NCBI RefSeq assembly: GCF_900103885.1
Contig: NZ_FNIM01000005.1
Span: forward strand, 1 to 64,000
Source of the DNA: Actinomyces ruminicola
Lineage (GTDB): Bacteria > Actinomycetota > Actinomycetes > Actinomycetales > Actinomycetaceae
Direction of reading: 5' to 3'
Length of the DNA stretch: 64,000 nucleotides
Below the pieces are notes generated by a model, which searched no databases, was not told where the DNA came from, and worked only from the letters and a program-made list of their open reading frames with translations. Positions 57,217 to 64,000 of the stretch are shown one piece after another. The first letter of the stretch is position 1, and each line of letters starts with the position of its first letter. The position numbers and the translations under genes are program-made.

Positions 57217-57507
57217 GCCTCTCCTTCCCAGTGCTCGCGTGCTGCCGATTCACGTCGGCGGGCGCTCGGCTACGGGAGCTCGCGCCCGCAGCTGCGGATC
57301 CGCTGGGGCCAGATTAACGGGTGCGGTATGTTTCGCGCTTCCGCGCGCGACGCGGCGTGTGCCCGAGCCCATACCCCGTCGGCTTGGGGCGACGGGCGGA
57401 TTCCGATAAGGTGCTGGGGTTGCCCGCGACCCGTGTCGCCGGGCGGTAGACCCGGCGCCGGGCAAAGGGCCCGCGCGCTTACACCAAGAAGATTCAGGAG
57501 TGGAACC
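57217..57507. other. Divergent promoter region between the DAK-family gene and rpmB
   Basis: No gene. A TAAGGT in GATAAGGTGC around 57406-57411 is a possible -10 for rpmB, about 100 bases upstream. The rpmB ribosome binding site CAGGAG is clear. Confidence 0.4.
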
Positions 57508-57699
57508 GTGGCTGCTGTGTGCGACGTCTGCGGCAAGGGCCCCGTCTTCGGCAAGAGCGTCTCGCACTCCCATGTGCGGACCAGCCGCCGGTGGAACCCG
57601 AACATTCAGCGTGTACGTGCTCTCGTGAACGGCACCCCCAAGCGCCTCAACGTGTGCACGTCCTGCCTCAAGGCCGGCAAGGTGACGCGCAACATCTGA
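57508..57699 (+). CDS. rpmB: 50S ribosomal protein L28
   Basis: A 63-residue L28 from a GTG start with CAGGAG upstream. It keeps both cysteine pairs (CDVCG near the N-terminus, CTSCL near the end), so it is the zinc-binding form. KSVSHSHVRTSRRWNPNIQ is the family core. Zinc-type paralogues are often exchanged for cysteine-free ones under zinc limitation; no paralogue is in this window. Confidence 0.97.
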   Translation: MAAVCDVCGKGPVFGKSVSHSHVRTSRRWNPNIQRVRALVNGTPKRLNVCTSCLKAGKVTRNI

Positions 57700-57726
57700 G
57701 CGCGTCCCGCTTCGGCAGGGCATCCG

Positions 57727-57759
57727 AGGCCGCCGTCCCGCATCTGCGGACGGCGGCCT
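57727..57759 (+). terminator. Terminator after rpmB
   Basis: 11-bp arms (57728-57738 and 57748-57758), extended by a closing A-T pair, around a 9-base loop and followed by TTTCACTTT. It acts at the end of rpmB, with thiL converging from the other side. Confidence 0.85.
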
Positions 57760-57793
57760 TTCACTTTGCTCACTTCGTCAGCCCCTTCCCTCG

Positions 57794-57826
57794 CCGAGAT
57801 CGGTAGAAGTAACGTGCCGAAATCGG
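57794..57826 (-). repeat. 23-bp-period repeat with CCGANNTCGG core, two units
   Basis: CCGAGATCGG at 57794 and CCGAAATCGG at 57817, 23 bp apart, are the inverse of the units at 25626-25710. The element ends a few bases before the thiL stop. The shared flank, reading CTCGGCGAGG-GAAGG on the minus strand here and on the plus strand next to proB, extends the match. Confidence 0.85.
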
Positions 57827-57851
57827 TAGATATGGCGGCGGGGCCGGACAT

Positions 57852-58973
57852 CTACGCCCTGAAGTGATCCCAGCCGAGTTGCTCGGGCACGCGCCCGCCG
57901 AGCAGCACGCCCGCCTCCTCGCCCACCCGCCGGGCGCGCACGGCCCCGATCACGCGCGCCGACGTCGGCAGCTCCCGGACCGCCGTCGGCGCAAAAGTGG
58001 CGAGCAGGCCATGATCCTCTCCCCCGGTCAGCACCCATTGCCGCGCCAGCGCCCGCGCGGCCGCAGCATCCTCCCGCAGCATCCCGGCCACCGGCTCCAG
58101 CGCGGCCAGGTCGGCGGACAGGCCGACTCTCCCGGCCCCGGGGGCGTCATCCGGCTCGGCAATCTCGACGACGACGCCGCTGGCTCGGGCGATCCGGCCG
58201 GCGTCTCGCAGCAGCCCGTCGGACACGTCCAGCATGGCAGTGGCTCCGGCGTCGGCCAGCGCCGGGCCTGCGCTCAGGGGCGGGGAAGGTGCCCGGTAAA
58301 CGGCGATGCACTCCGAGGCGATCCCGGTACGGGCGGTGGCCGCGGCCTCGCCCGACCCGCCGGCGCGGTCGTCCAGGCCCGCCTGCAGCAGCGCGAGTCC
58401 GGCGGCCGAGCGTCCCAGCGTTCCCACATGGACGACGACGTCGCCTGCTCGGGCGCCCGAGCGCAGCACCGGACGGCGGCCGCCCAGGTCGCCGTGGACG
58501 GTGACGGCGATCACCACCCGCTCCCCGACGCTGAGGTCGCCACCAACCACGCCCGCCCCCGTGCCGCGGCACGCGTCGGCGAAGCCGCGGGCCAGGTCCT
58601 GCACCCAGGCGACGGGGGTAGTGCGGGGCAGCACCAGGCTGACCACCAGCGCCGTCGGGTGCGCCCCCATCGCGGCGATGTCGGCGAGGTTCTGTGCGGC
58701 GGCGCGCGCCCCGATGTCGCGAGCAGTGGACCAGTCGGTGCGGAAGTGCTCTCCCTGGACGAGCACGTCGGTGCTCACGCAGAAGCGGCCGTCCGGGGCG
58801 GCGACAACGGCGCAATCGTCCCCACTGGGCACCACCTCCTGCTCTGCCTGCGGCAGCAACGGGGTGAAGGCCGCCAGCAGTGCCTCCTCCCCCAACTCAC
58901 CGACGGCGGCCCCCGGCGTACAGCCGCCCGCGGACGCCGGCCCGCCGTCGTCGGCGCCCTCAGCGATTGACAT
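57852..58973 (-). CDS. thiL: Thiamine-monophosphate kinase
   Basis: A 373-residue ATP-dependent kinase making thiamine pyrophosphate. It has the PurM-like fold: VPSGDDCAVV near the N-terminus, STDVLVQGEHF, AAQNLADIAAMGA, GVVGGDLS, AMLDVSDGLLRDAGRIA and VLTGGEDHGLLATF. Length is a little above typical owing to a Gly/Ala-rich N-terminus. The start overlaps the ddl stop by 14 bases. Confidence 0.95.
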   Translation of the reverse strand: MSIAEGADDGGPASAGGCTPGAAVGELGEEALLAAFTPLLPQAEQEVVPSGDDCAVVAAPDGRFCVSTDVLVQGEHFRTDWSTARDIGARAAAQNLADIAAMGAHPTALVVSLVLPRTTPVAWVQDLARGFADACRGTGAGVVGGDLSVGERVVIAVTVHGDLGGRRPVLRSGARAGDVVVHVGTLGRSAAGLALLQAGLDDRAGGSGEAAATARTGIASECIAVYRAPSPPLSAGPALADAGATAMLDVSDGLLRDAGRIARASGVVVEIAEPDDAPGAGRVGLSADLAALEPVAGMLREDAAAARALARQWVLTGGEDHGLLATFAPTAVRELPTSARVIGAVRARRVGEEAGVLLGGRVPEQLGWDHFRA

Positions 58974-60195
58974 CGGTGGGGCGCTCCAGCGCGAGCTCGA
59001 TCAGCTCGGTGACCAGGTCGCGGTAGGCCAGCCCGGAGACCTGCCACATGTAGGGGTACATGGAGAAGGGGGTGAAGCCGGGCATGGTGTTGACCTCGTT
59101 GACGATGGCCTCCCCGCCCGGGGTGAGGAAGAAGTCGACCCGGGTCAGCCCCTCACCGCCGATGGCGATGAAGGCCTCGGCGGCCCGGCGCATGAGCAGC
59201 TCGCGCGATTCCGGGGCGATCCGGGCGGGGCACACCATGGCGACGGCGTCGTGGGCGAGGTACTTGGTCTCGTAGTCGTAGAACTCGCCGGCGCCGTGGG
59301 CGGCGTCCATGACGATCTCGCCGGGCTCGGCCACGCGGGGGGCGTCGTCGCCGTGGCCGGCGAGGACGGCGACCTCGATCTCACGGCCGGCGATGCCGGA
59401 CTCGACCAGCACCTTGGGATCCACCTCGCGGGCGGCCTCGATCGCCGCCTCCAGGTCGGCGAGGTGCTCCACCCGGGTGATGCCCAGGGAGGAGCCGGCG
59501 CGGGCGGGCTTGACGAACAGGGGGCGGGCCAGGTCCGCACATTCGGCCAGGACGGCGTCCTTATCCCGGCGCCACCGGTGCGGCTCCACCAGCACGTGCG
59601 GGGCGGTGGGGATGCCCGCGGCCTGCAGCAGCACCTTGGTCACCTGCTTGTCCATGCCGGCGGCGGAGGCGAGCACGCCGCAGCCCACATAGGGCAGACC
59701 CAGCATCTCCAGCATGCCCTGAATGGTCCCGTCCTCACCGTAGGGGCCGTGCAGCAGCGGCAGGACGACGTCGACGGCGCCGAGGACCTGGGGGCCGGTG
59801 GGGGTGATGGCGGTGAGGCTTCCGCCGCCCAGCCGCATGGCCAGTTCGCCGCGGCCGAGCCCGCCTGTGGTGATCTCCACCGGGGGGCGGTCGTCGTTCA
59901 GGCGCAGCGCGTCGGGGTCGTCATCCACCAGCACCCACTGTCCCTGCCGGGTGATGCCGACCGGCAGCACGTCGTAGCGGTCCCGGTCAATGGCGTCCAG
60001 CACGCCGGCCGCGGTGGCGCAGGAGATGGTGTGCTCACCGCTGCGCCCGCCGAAGACGACGGCGACCCGTGGCTTGCGGGCGCTGCCACCGGCCGGGGAT
60101 TCCGGGCCCGGCGGAGTAGCCGACGACGAGGGCGCGCGCGTGGAGTCCGCGTTTTCACCGGTACTGACTGCGCCTGTGACATTGAGGGCCGACAT
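58960..60195 (-). CDS. ddl: D-alanine--D-alanine ligase
   Basis: A 411-residue ATP-grasp ligase making the D-Ala-D-Ala dipeptide of peptidoglycan. Motifs: VVFGGRSGEHTIS (about 45-57), LPLLHGPYGEDGTIQG, FVKPARAGSSLGI, and the metal site in RVDFFLTPGGEAIVNEVNTMPGFT. The first 40 residues are a disordered Ser/Pro-rich extension. The ATG at 60195 has TAGCGT 7 bases upstream. It is coupled to thiL by overlap. Confidence 0.96.
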   Translation of the reverse strand: MSALNVTGAVSTGENADSTRAPSSSATPPGPESPAGGSARKPRVAVVFGGRSGEHTISCATAAGVLDAIDRDRYDVLPVGITRQGQWVLVDDDPDALRLNDDRPPVEITTGGLGRGELAMRLGGGSLTAITPTGPQVLGAVDVVLPLLHGPYGEDGTIQGMLEMLGLPYVGCGVLASAAGMDKQVTKVLLQAAGIPTAPHVLVEPHRWRRDKDAVLAECADLARPLFVKPARAGSSLGITRVEHLADLEAAIEAAREVDPKVLVESGIAGREIEVAVLAGHGDDAPRVAEPGEIVMDAAHGAGEFYDYETKYLAHDAVAMVCPARIAPESRELLMRRAAEAFIAIGGEGLTRVDFFLTPGGEAIVNEVNTMPGFTPFSMYPYMWQVSGLAYRDLVTELIELALERPTDVNR

Positions 60196-60202
60196 GGTGG
60201 CA

Positions 60203-60208
60203 ACGCTA
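60203..60208 (-). promoter_or_regulatory. Candidate leaderless promoter -10 of ddl
   Basis: On the minus strand TAGCGT ends 7 bases before the ATG at 60195, with no Shine-Dalgarno. Confidence 0.45.
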
Positions 60209-60363
60209 CCGCGACCAGGCGGTTTTCACCGTGAAGCCGCGTTACGGAGTCGGCCGTGCAAAACCGCGACGAGCTCCGTCGCGGGTCTCCCGCTAGGCAT
60301 CACCACCACCGCTTCCGTATGATTGGCATCACATACATGCTTCACCCGAGGTCAGGAGACGCC

Positions 60364-61119
60364 ATGAAACGCTCATGCCCGCTTCCCCGCACCCGTCGCG
60401 CACTCATCCCCGCCCTGGCTCTGCTGCTGACCGGCGCAATCACCCTGGGCGCCTGCGGGTCCGGCTCCGGGACCGACACCGCCTCCGCAGGCGCATCCTC
60501 CCCAGCCGCGTCCACCGATTCGGGCGACGTCACCGCCTCCGCTGCGGCAACCGACGACGCCTCGTCGTCGCAGTCGCCGACCGCCTCCCAGACGCCGACC
60601 ACCACCGGCTCACTCATCCAGGAGGAGACCAGCCCGTCCGGTGCGCCCGCCTGGGGCACCGGCGCGGACGGTCAGGCGGCGGCCGCGGGCTCGGAGTTGA
60701 TTATCTCCGGGGTGCGCATCGGCTCCCACGACGACGAGGACTACTCCCGCTTCGTGGTGGAGTTCTCCGGCGAGGGCACACCGGGCTGGTCGGCGCAGTG
60801 GACCGACCAGGCCCACACCCAGGGCAAGGGCGACCCCATCGACGTCAGGGGCGACTTCACCCTGGTGATTACCGGCACCGGGGTCACCATGCCGATCAGT
60901 GAGGAGCAGCAGGCGGTGGCGTACACCGAGCCGGTGCGCTTCGACTTCGACGCCGTCGGCGATGACGAGGGCATCGAGGAGGCCTACCTCGATCTGGCCT
61001 TCGAGGACCAGTTCCAGGTGGTGCTCGGCACCGACTCGCAGACCTACCGGATCTTCACGCTGACGAACCCGACCCGCCTGGTGATCGACGTGGCCGACGA
61101 CGACACCAACGACGACTGA
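60364..61119 (+). CDS. Lipoprotein with AMIN-like domain
   Basis: A 251-residue secreted lipoprotein. The signal peptide (MKRSCPLPRTRR, then ALIPALALLLTGAITLGAC) ends in a lipobox with the lipidated Cys near residue 31. A Ser/Thr/Ala linker of about 70 residues leads to a C-terminal beta domain (LIISGVRIGSHDDEDYSRFVVEFSG to TRLVIDVADD) typical of actinobacterial AMIN-like lipoproteins. Function unknown, though cell-wall association is likely. CAGGAG precedes the ATG at 60364. It lies in a plus-strand insertion between ddl and gpsA. Confidence 0.85.
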   Translation: MKRSCPLPRTRRALIPALALLLTGAITLGACGSGSGTDTASAGASSPAASTDSGDVTASAAATDDASSSQSPTASQTPTTTGSLIQEETSPSGAPAWGTGADGQAAAAGSELIISGVRIGSHDDEDYSRFVVEFSGEGTPGWSAQWTDQAHTQGKGDPIDVRGDFTLVITGTGVTMPISEEQQAVAYTEPVRFDFDAVGDDEGIEEAYLDLAFEDQFQVVLGTDSQTYRIFTLTNPTRLVIDVADDDTNDD

Positions 61120-61171
61120 CGACGGGCCCATACCGCTTCGACCTCTCGCGACGGAGATCATCGTTCGCGGG

Positions 61172-61564
61172 GTGATTCGTCGTGGGGACGAGGTCCTCCT
61201 TGTCCAAAGCACGGGCGCTTCCTGGTGGTTCCTCCCCGGCGGGCACCTTGAGAGCGGCGAATGCTTGTCGCAGTGCCTGGTGCGCGAGCTCATCGAGGAG
61301 GCCCAGCTCGAAGTCACCGACCTGCACGGGTTTGGCTTCATCGAGCACTCATACACGGACGACACCGGCAGCCATCATGAGCTGAACGTCTTGATCCAGG
61401 CCGCATCCGTCGGCGAGGTCGGTGCCGTGGAGGATCATCTGACCTTCCGCTGGTTCCCGGTGTCCATGCTCTCTACGCTCGACGTACGCCCCGAAGGTGT
61501 CGCCGCAACACTGCAACAGGGAGGCCCGATCGGCCGGCTCGTGGTCGGCAATGGGGGCACATAG
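61172..61564 (+). CDS. NUDIX hydrolase
   Basis: A protein of about 130 residues with the Nudix box GGHLESGECLSQCLVRELIEEAQ (consensus GX5EX7REUXEE), so it hydrolyses a nucleoside diphosphate-linked substrate. The GTG at 61172 is the only standard start, but the frame is open back to 61085 and encodes a family-like LATEIIVRGVIRRGDEVLLVQ, so the true N-terminus may lie further up with an unusual start codon, or the gene may have lost its start. It follows the lipoprotein gene by 52 bases. Confidence 0.8.
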   Translation: MIRRGDEVLLVQSTGASWWFLPGGHLESGECLSQCLVRELIEEAQLEVTDLHGFGFIEHSYTDDTGSHHELNVLIQAASVGEVGAVEDHLTFRWFPVSMLSTLDVRPEGVAATLQQGGPIGRLVVGNGGT

Positions 61565-61610
61565 CACGAGCGTGTTCAGGCGCCACTCCCCCTGGTTCGC
61601 GGCGAACGAC

Positions 61611-61757
61611 GGTTCGTACCTTCGCGTCAGGGTTCGTATGTTCTGGTCAGCGATTCGCACCTTCTTGTGACGGTTCGTACGGTGGGGGTACGTACCGTCG
61701 CCGGAAGTGCCGAAGCGTTGGCGCCAAGTGACGAACCGTCGTCGTTGGTGACGAACC
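61611..61757. repeat. 20-bp-phased TTCGTAC array, direct then inverted units
   Basis: TTCGTAC-like units (TTCGTAC, TTCGTAT, TTCGCAC, TTCGTAC) start at 61613, 61633, 61654 and 61674. Inverse units (CCGAA, then ACGAACC twice) start at 61710, 61731 and 61751. Spacing is 20-21 bp throughout. The two last inverse units share GTGACGAACCGTCGTC. Architecture as at 7533 and 35388 but with a different motif. Confidence 0.8.
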
Positions 61758-61847
61758 GTCGTCATCGACCGGAGAAGCCCGGACACGGGAACTCTGTTTT
61801 TGCGCAACTGAGCAGACGGAGCCCTAAACCCGGTCACGCAATTACGA

Positions 61848-61880
61848 CCGATCTCGGTACGTAACTTCTACCGATCTCGG
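61848..61880 (+). repeat. 23-bp-period repeat with CCGATCTCGG core, two units
   Basis: CCGATCTCGG at 61848 and 61871, 23 bp apart, with CGTAACTTCTA between them, in the same orientation as 25626-25710. It ends 4 bases before the gpsA stop. Confidence 0.9.
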
Positions 61881-61884
61881 CCTT

Positions 61885-62937
61885 TCAGGCGAGCGGCGCG
61901 GCGTTGACGCCCTCGGCCTTGCGGGGGCGGGACAGCAGGGCGTCGTTGACCTCCTCCACGGTGGCGGCCCCCTCGACGACGGCGACCACCCCGGCGGTGA
62001 TGGGCATGTCCACCCCGTGCGCGGTCGCCAGGTCGAGCACGGCACGGGCGGACTTGGCGCCCTCGGCGACCCCGCGCGAGGCGGCCGCCGCCTCGGCCAC
62101 GCTCATGCCCTCGCCCAGGCGCCGCCCGAAGGTCTGGTTGCGCGACAGCGGCGAGGAGCAGGTGGCCACCAGGTCACCCATGCCGGCCAGGCCCGCGAAG
62201 GTCTCGGGGTTCGCCCCCAGCGCGATCCCCAGGCGGGTGATCTCCACCAGCCCGCGGGTGATGACAGTGGCCTTGGAGTTGTCTCCGAAGCCGCGTCCGG
62301 CGGTGATGCCGACGGCCAGCGCGATCACGTTCTTCACCGCGCCGCACAGCTCCACACCGAGCACGTCGGTGTTGGTGTAAGGACGGAAGGTGCCGGTCGC
62401 GCACAGGGCGGCTACCCGTGCCGCCACCGCCTCATCGGCCGCGGCCACCACGGTGGCGGTGGGCTGGCCTGCGGCGATCTCATCGGCCAGGTTCGGCCCG
62501 GAGATCACGGCGATGCGAGAGGCGGGCAGGTCGAGCGCCTCGGCGATGACCTGGCTCATGCGCAGGCCCGTGCCGGCCTCGACCCCCTTCATCAGGGAGA
62601 CGACGATCGCGTCGTCGTCCAGGGCGCCGCGCAGCGGGGCCAGCACGCTCCGGGCGGTCTGCGCGGGCACCACCGCGACGACGAGCCCGGCTCCGGCGAC
62701 GGCCGCGCGTATGTCCGTGGTGGCCGTGACGGTCTCCGGCAGGCGGATGCCGGGAAGGTAGCGGGTGTTGGTACCGGCGTTGATCTCCTCGGCCAGCTCC
62801 GGGCGACGGGCCCAGACGACGGCGGGCGTGCCCGCCTGGGCCAGCAGGCGGGCGAAGGTGGTGCCCCACGCGCCGGCACCGATGACGGCGGCCCGGCGTG
62901 CGGGCTCCTGCGGCTGGGCAGCGGCGGTGGCGGTCAT
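61885..62937 (-). CDS. gpsA: Glycerol-3-phosphate dehydrogenase [NAD(P)+]
   Basis: A 350-residue enzyme reducing dihydroxyacetone phosphate for phospholipid synthesis. IGAGAWGTTFARLLA (about 19-33) binds the cofactor; MKGVE, SGPNLADEIA, CGAVKNVIALAVGI (catalytic lysine) and GLAGMGDLVATCSSPLSRNQTFG follow. It overlaps plsC by ATGA, linking two steps of phosphatidate synthesis. Confidence 0.96.
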   Translation of the reverse strand: MTATAAAQPQEPARRAAVIGAGAWGTTFARLLAQAGTPAVVWARRPELAEEINAGTNTRYLPGIRLPETVTATTDIRAAVAGAGLVVAVVPAQTARSVLAPLRGALDDDAIVVSLMKGVEAGTGLRMSQVIAEALDLPASRIAVISGPNLADEIAAGQPTATVVAAADEAVAARVAALCATGTFRPYTNTDVLGVELCGAVKNVIALAVGITAGRGFGDNSKATVITRGLVEITRLGIALGANPETFAGLAGMGDLVATCSSPLSRNQTFGRRLGEGMSVAEAAAASRGVAEGAKSARAVLDLATAHGVDMPITAGVVAVVEGAATVEEVNDALLSRPRKAEGVNAAPLA

Positions 62938-63785
62938 GACTGGTGCTCCTCACCGGAACCGTCACCGGTCACAGGGCCCTCTGAGCTGGCCGCGGAGCCG
63001 CCGGCGCCGTCGTCCGGGTCCGCGGGCGGCATCGGCGGATCGGGGCGGCGCACGCCGATATTGCCCTTGCCCGGGTCGCCGTCGTACTTCATGTCGAAGG
63101 GGCGGGGGGCCTTCTCTCCGCGCAGCTGCTCGACCAGTTCGGTAATGCGCCGCATGATCTCGGCGGTGGCGGCGCGCACGGCGTCCCGGTCGGAGATGTC
63201 CGAGCCGTACTCCGTCAGGTGGAAGGGCTTGCCGATCAGGACGTTCACGTCCTTGCGGGGGAAGGGGCGGAAGCCGCCGCCGTAGGCGCCCAGGACGTTC
63301 TGGGCTCCCCACTGGCCGATGGGCAGCAGGGGCGCGCCCGTGCGCATGGCCAGGCGGGCGGCGCCGGTCTTGCCGGTCATGGGCCACTGCAGCGGGTCGC
63401 GGGACAGGGTGCCCTCGGGGAAGATCATGACCGGGTCACCGGCCCGCAGCCGCCGCTCGGCCTCGACCAGGGAGTTGCCGGCGTCGGCCGAGTCCCGGTA
63501 CACGGGAATCTGCCCGCCGGCGCGGAAGACGTGCCCGAGAATGGGGATCTCGAACAGCTGGGACTTGGCCAGCGAGTAGATGGGTACGTCCTCGTCCACG
63601 AGCGCCCGCATGGCCGTGAGCGGGTCCAGGTTGGACAGGTGGTTGGCGACCGCGATGAAGCCGCCCTCGCGGGGGATGTTCTCCGCGCCGGTCACGTGCT
63701 GCTTGGAGACCGCCTTGAGAAACGGAATGATCGCGCCCCTGGCCGCGAAGCGGTAGAAGGGGGTCATGCGTCGTGTGTTGGACAC
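62934..63785 (-). CDS. plsC: 1-acyl-glycerol-3-phosphate acyltransferase (PlsC family)
   Basis: A 283-residue membrane-associated acyltransferase. The catalytic H-x4-D is in NHLSNLD (about 48-54), acceptor binding in GGQIPVYRDS, and FPEGTLSRD completes the family motifs. The C-terminal 60 residues are disordered. The GTG at 63785 is preferred because a TAGAGT stands 6 bases before it; the first ATG is six codons later. It is co-translated with gpsA. Confidence 0.9.
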   Translation of the reverse strand: MSNTRRMTPFYRFAARGAIIPFLKAVSKQHVTGAENIPREGGFIAVANHLSNLDPLTAMRALVDEDVPIYSLAKSQLFEIPILGHVFRAGGQIPVYRDSADAGNSLVEAERRLRAGDPVMIFPEGTLSRDPLQWPMTGKTGAARLAMRTGAPLLPIGQWGAQNVLGAYGGGFRPFPRKDVNVLIGKPFHLTEYGSDISDRDAVRAATAEIMRRITELVEQLRGEKAPRPFDMKYDGDPGKGNIGVRRPDPPMPPADPDDGAGGSAASSEGPVTGDGSGEEHQS

Positions 63786-63791
63786 ATCGGC

Positions 63792-63797
63792 ACTCTA
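63792..63797 (-). promoter_or_regulatory. Candidate leaderless promoter -10 of plsC
   Basis: On the minus strand TAGAGT ends 6 bases before the GTG at 63785, with no Shine-Dalgarno. Confidence 0.45.
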
Positions 63798-63908
63798 CCC
63801 ACTCCCGGCAGGCCCGGTGGAAGGATGACCGCGGGCCGAACTAGCTATCGGCGCAGGCGGGCTCTGTGCCGGACCCGCTCCCGGGCCGGGCGGATCTGCC
63901 GCCCCGGG

Positions 63909-64000
63909 TCAGGCCAGGCGGGTGACGTTGGCGTCCAGCGCGGCGAGCTTGCTCATGAAGTGCTCGTAGCCGCGGTCGATGAGGTTCACGCCCTCGACGC
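63909..64000 (-). CDS. murA: UDP-N-acetylglucosamine 1-carboxyvinyltransferase, C-terminal end only
   Basis: The last 30 codons are visible: VEGVNLIDRGYEHF followed by MSKLAALDANVTRLA and TGA. The IDRGYE(H/R)F...L..LGA.. ending is characteristic of MurA, which starts peptidoglycan precursor synthesis. The rest lies beyond the window. Neighbourhood with plsC, gpsA and ddl fits. Confidence 0.85.
   Translation of the reverse strand, partial: VEGVNLIDRGYEHFMSKLAALDANVTRLA

Larger units (their letters stand above)
61565..61884. other. Repeat-filled convergent gap between the NUDIX gene and gpsA
   Basis: No gene. It holds a 20-bp-phased TTCGTAC array with inverted partner units (61611-61757) and a two-unit 23-bp-period repeat (61848-61880) directly at the gpsA 3' end. 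Confidence 0.7.

Overview
This is high-GC actinobacterial chromosome. The gene order (rne-rplU-rpmA-obgE-proB, proA, nadD-rsfS-histidine phosphatase; and mutM-rnc-DUF177-sepIVA-coaD, recG-DAK-rpmB-thiL-ddl-gpsA-plsC-murA) matches the conserved actinobacterial core. The coding style, a DcuA/B-type C4-dicarboxylate carrier and cytochrome bd point to a facultatively anaerobic member of the Actinomycetaceae (Actinomyces-like). That assignment is inference. No plasmid, phage, transposase or CRISPR array was seen.

Layout. 0-5 kb: an ABC ATPase (cut by the left edge) and an FtsX/MacB-type permease, separated by an AbiEi/AbiEii toxin-antitoxin pair with a perfect 22-bp palindrome at its promoter. 5-7.1 kb: an HisN-type phosphatase and uppP. 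7.1-8.1 kb: repeat-rich DNA followed by two identical tRNA-Ala(GGC) genes. 8.1-11.6 kb (minus): nadD, a repetitive membrane-anchored protein of unknown role, rsfS and a GpgP-like phosphatase. 11.9-23.5 kb (plus): a dicarboxylate transporter, then an eight-gene translationally coupled operon (three glycosyltransferases, an ABC exporter, two APH-fold kinases, a sensor kinase and a response regulator). This plus-strand block sits between proA and nadD, genes that are normally part of one minus-strand neighbourhood.

23.5-32.2 kb (minus): a small acidic membrane protein, proA, proB, obgE, rpmA, rplU and RNase E/G. 32.6-41.3 kb (plus): cydA, cydB, cydD, cydC and a DosS/DevS-like GAF histidine kinase coupled to cydC. 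Its likely partner, a DevR/DosR-like regulator, lies at 43.9-44.6 kb on the other strand. A four-gene WXG100 (type VII secretion substrate-like) cassette is wedged between the two. 44.6-64 kb is mostly minus-strand housekeeping: mutM, rnc, DUF177, sepIVA, coaD, recG, a DAK-family kinase, thiL, ddl, gpsA, plsC and the end of murA. It is interrupted by lacZ, a plus-strand rsmD, rpmB, and a lipoprotein plus NUDIX pair.

The most unusual layer is non-coding. Several intergenic gaps carry arrays of a short motif repeated about every 20 bp in one orientation and then in the opposite orientation (about 7.6, 35.4, 35.6 and 61.7 kb; the motif differs between loci). There is also a 23-bp-period family with a CCGANNTCGG core (25.65, 57.8 and 61.86 kb) and a 120-bp element with imperfect terminal inverted repeats in two copies (25.5 and 52.2 kb). 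A second recurring pattern is TANNNT placed 6-7 bases before the start codon, the arrangement of leaderless promoters, seen at seven genes.
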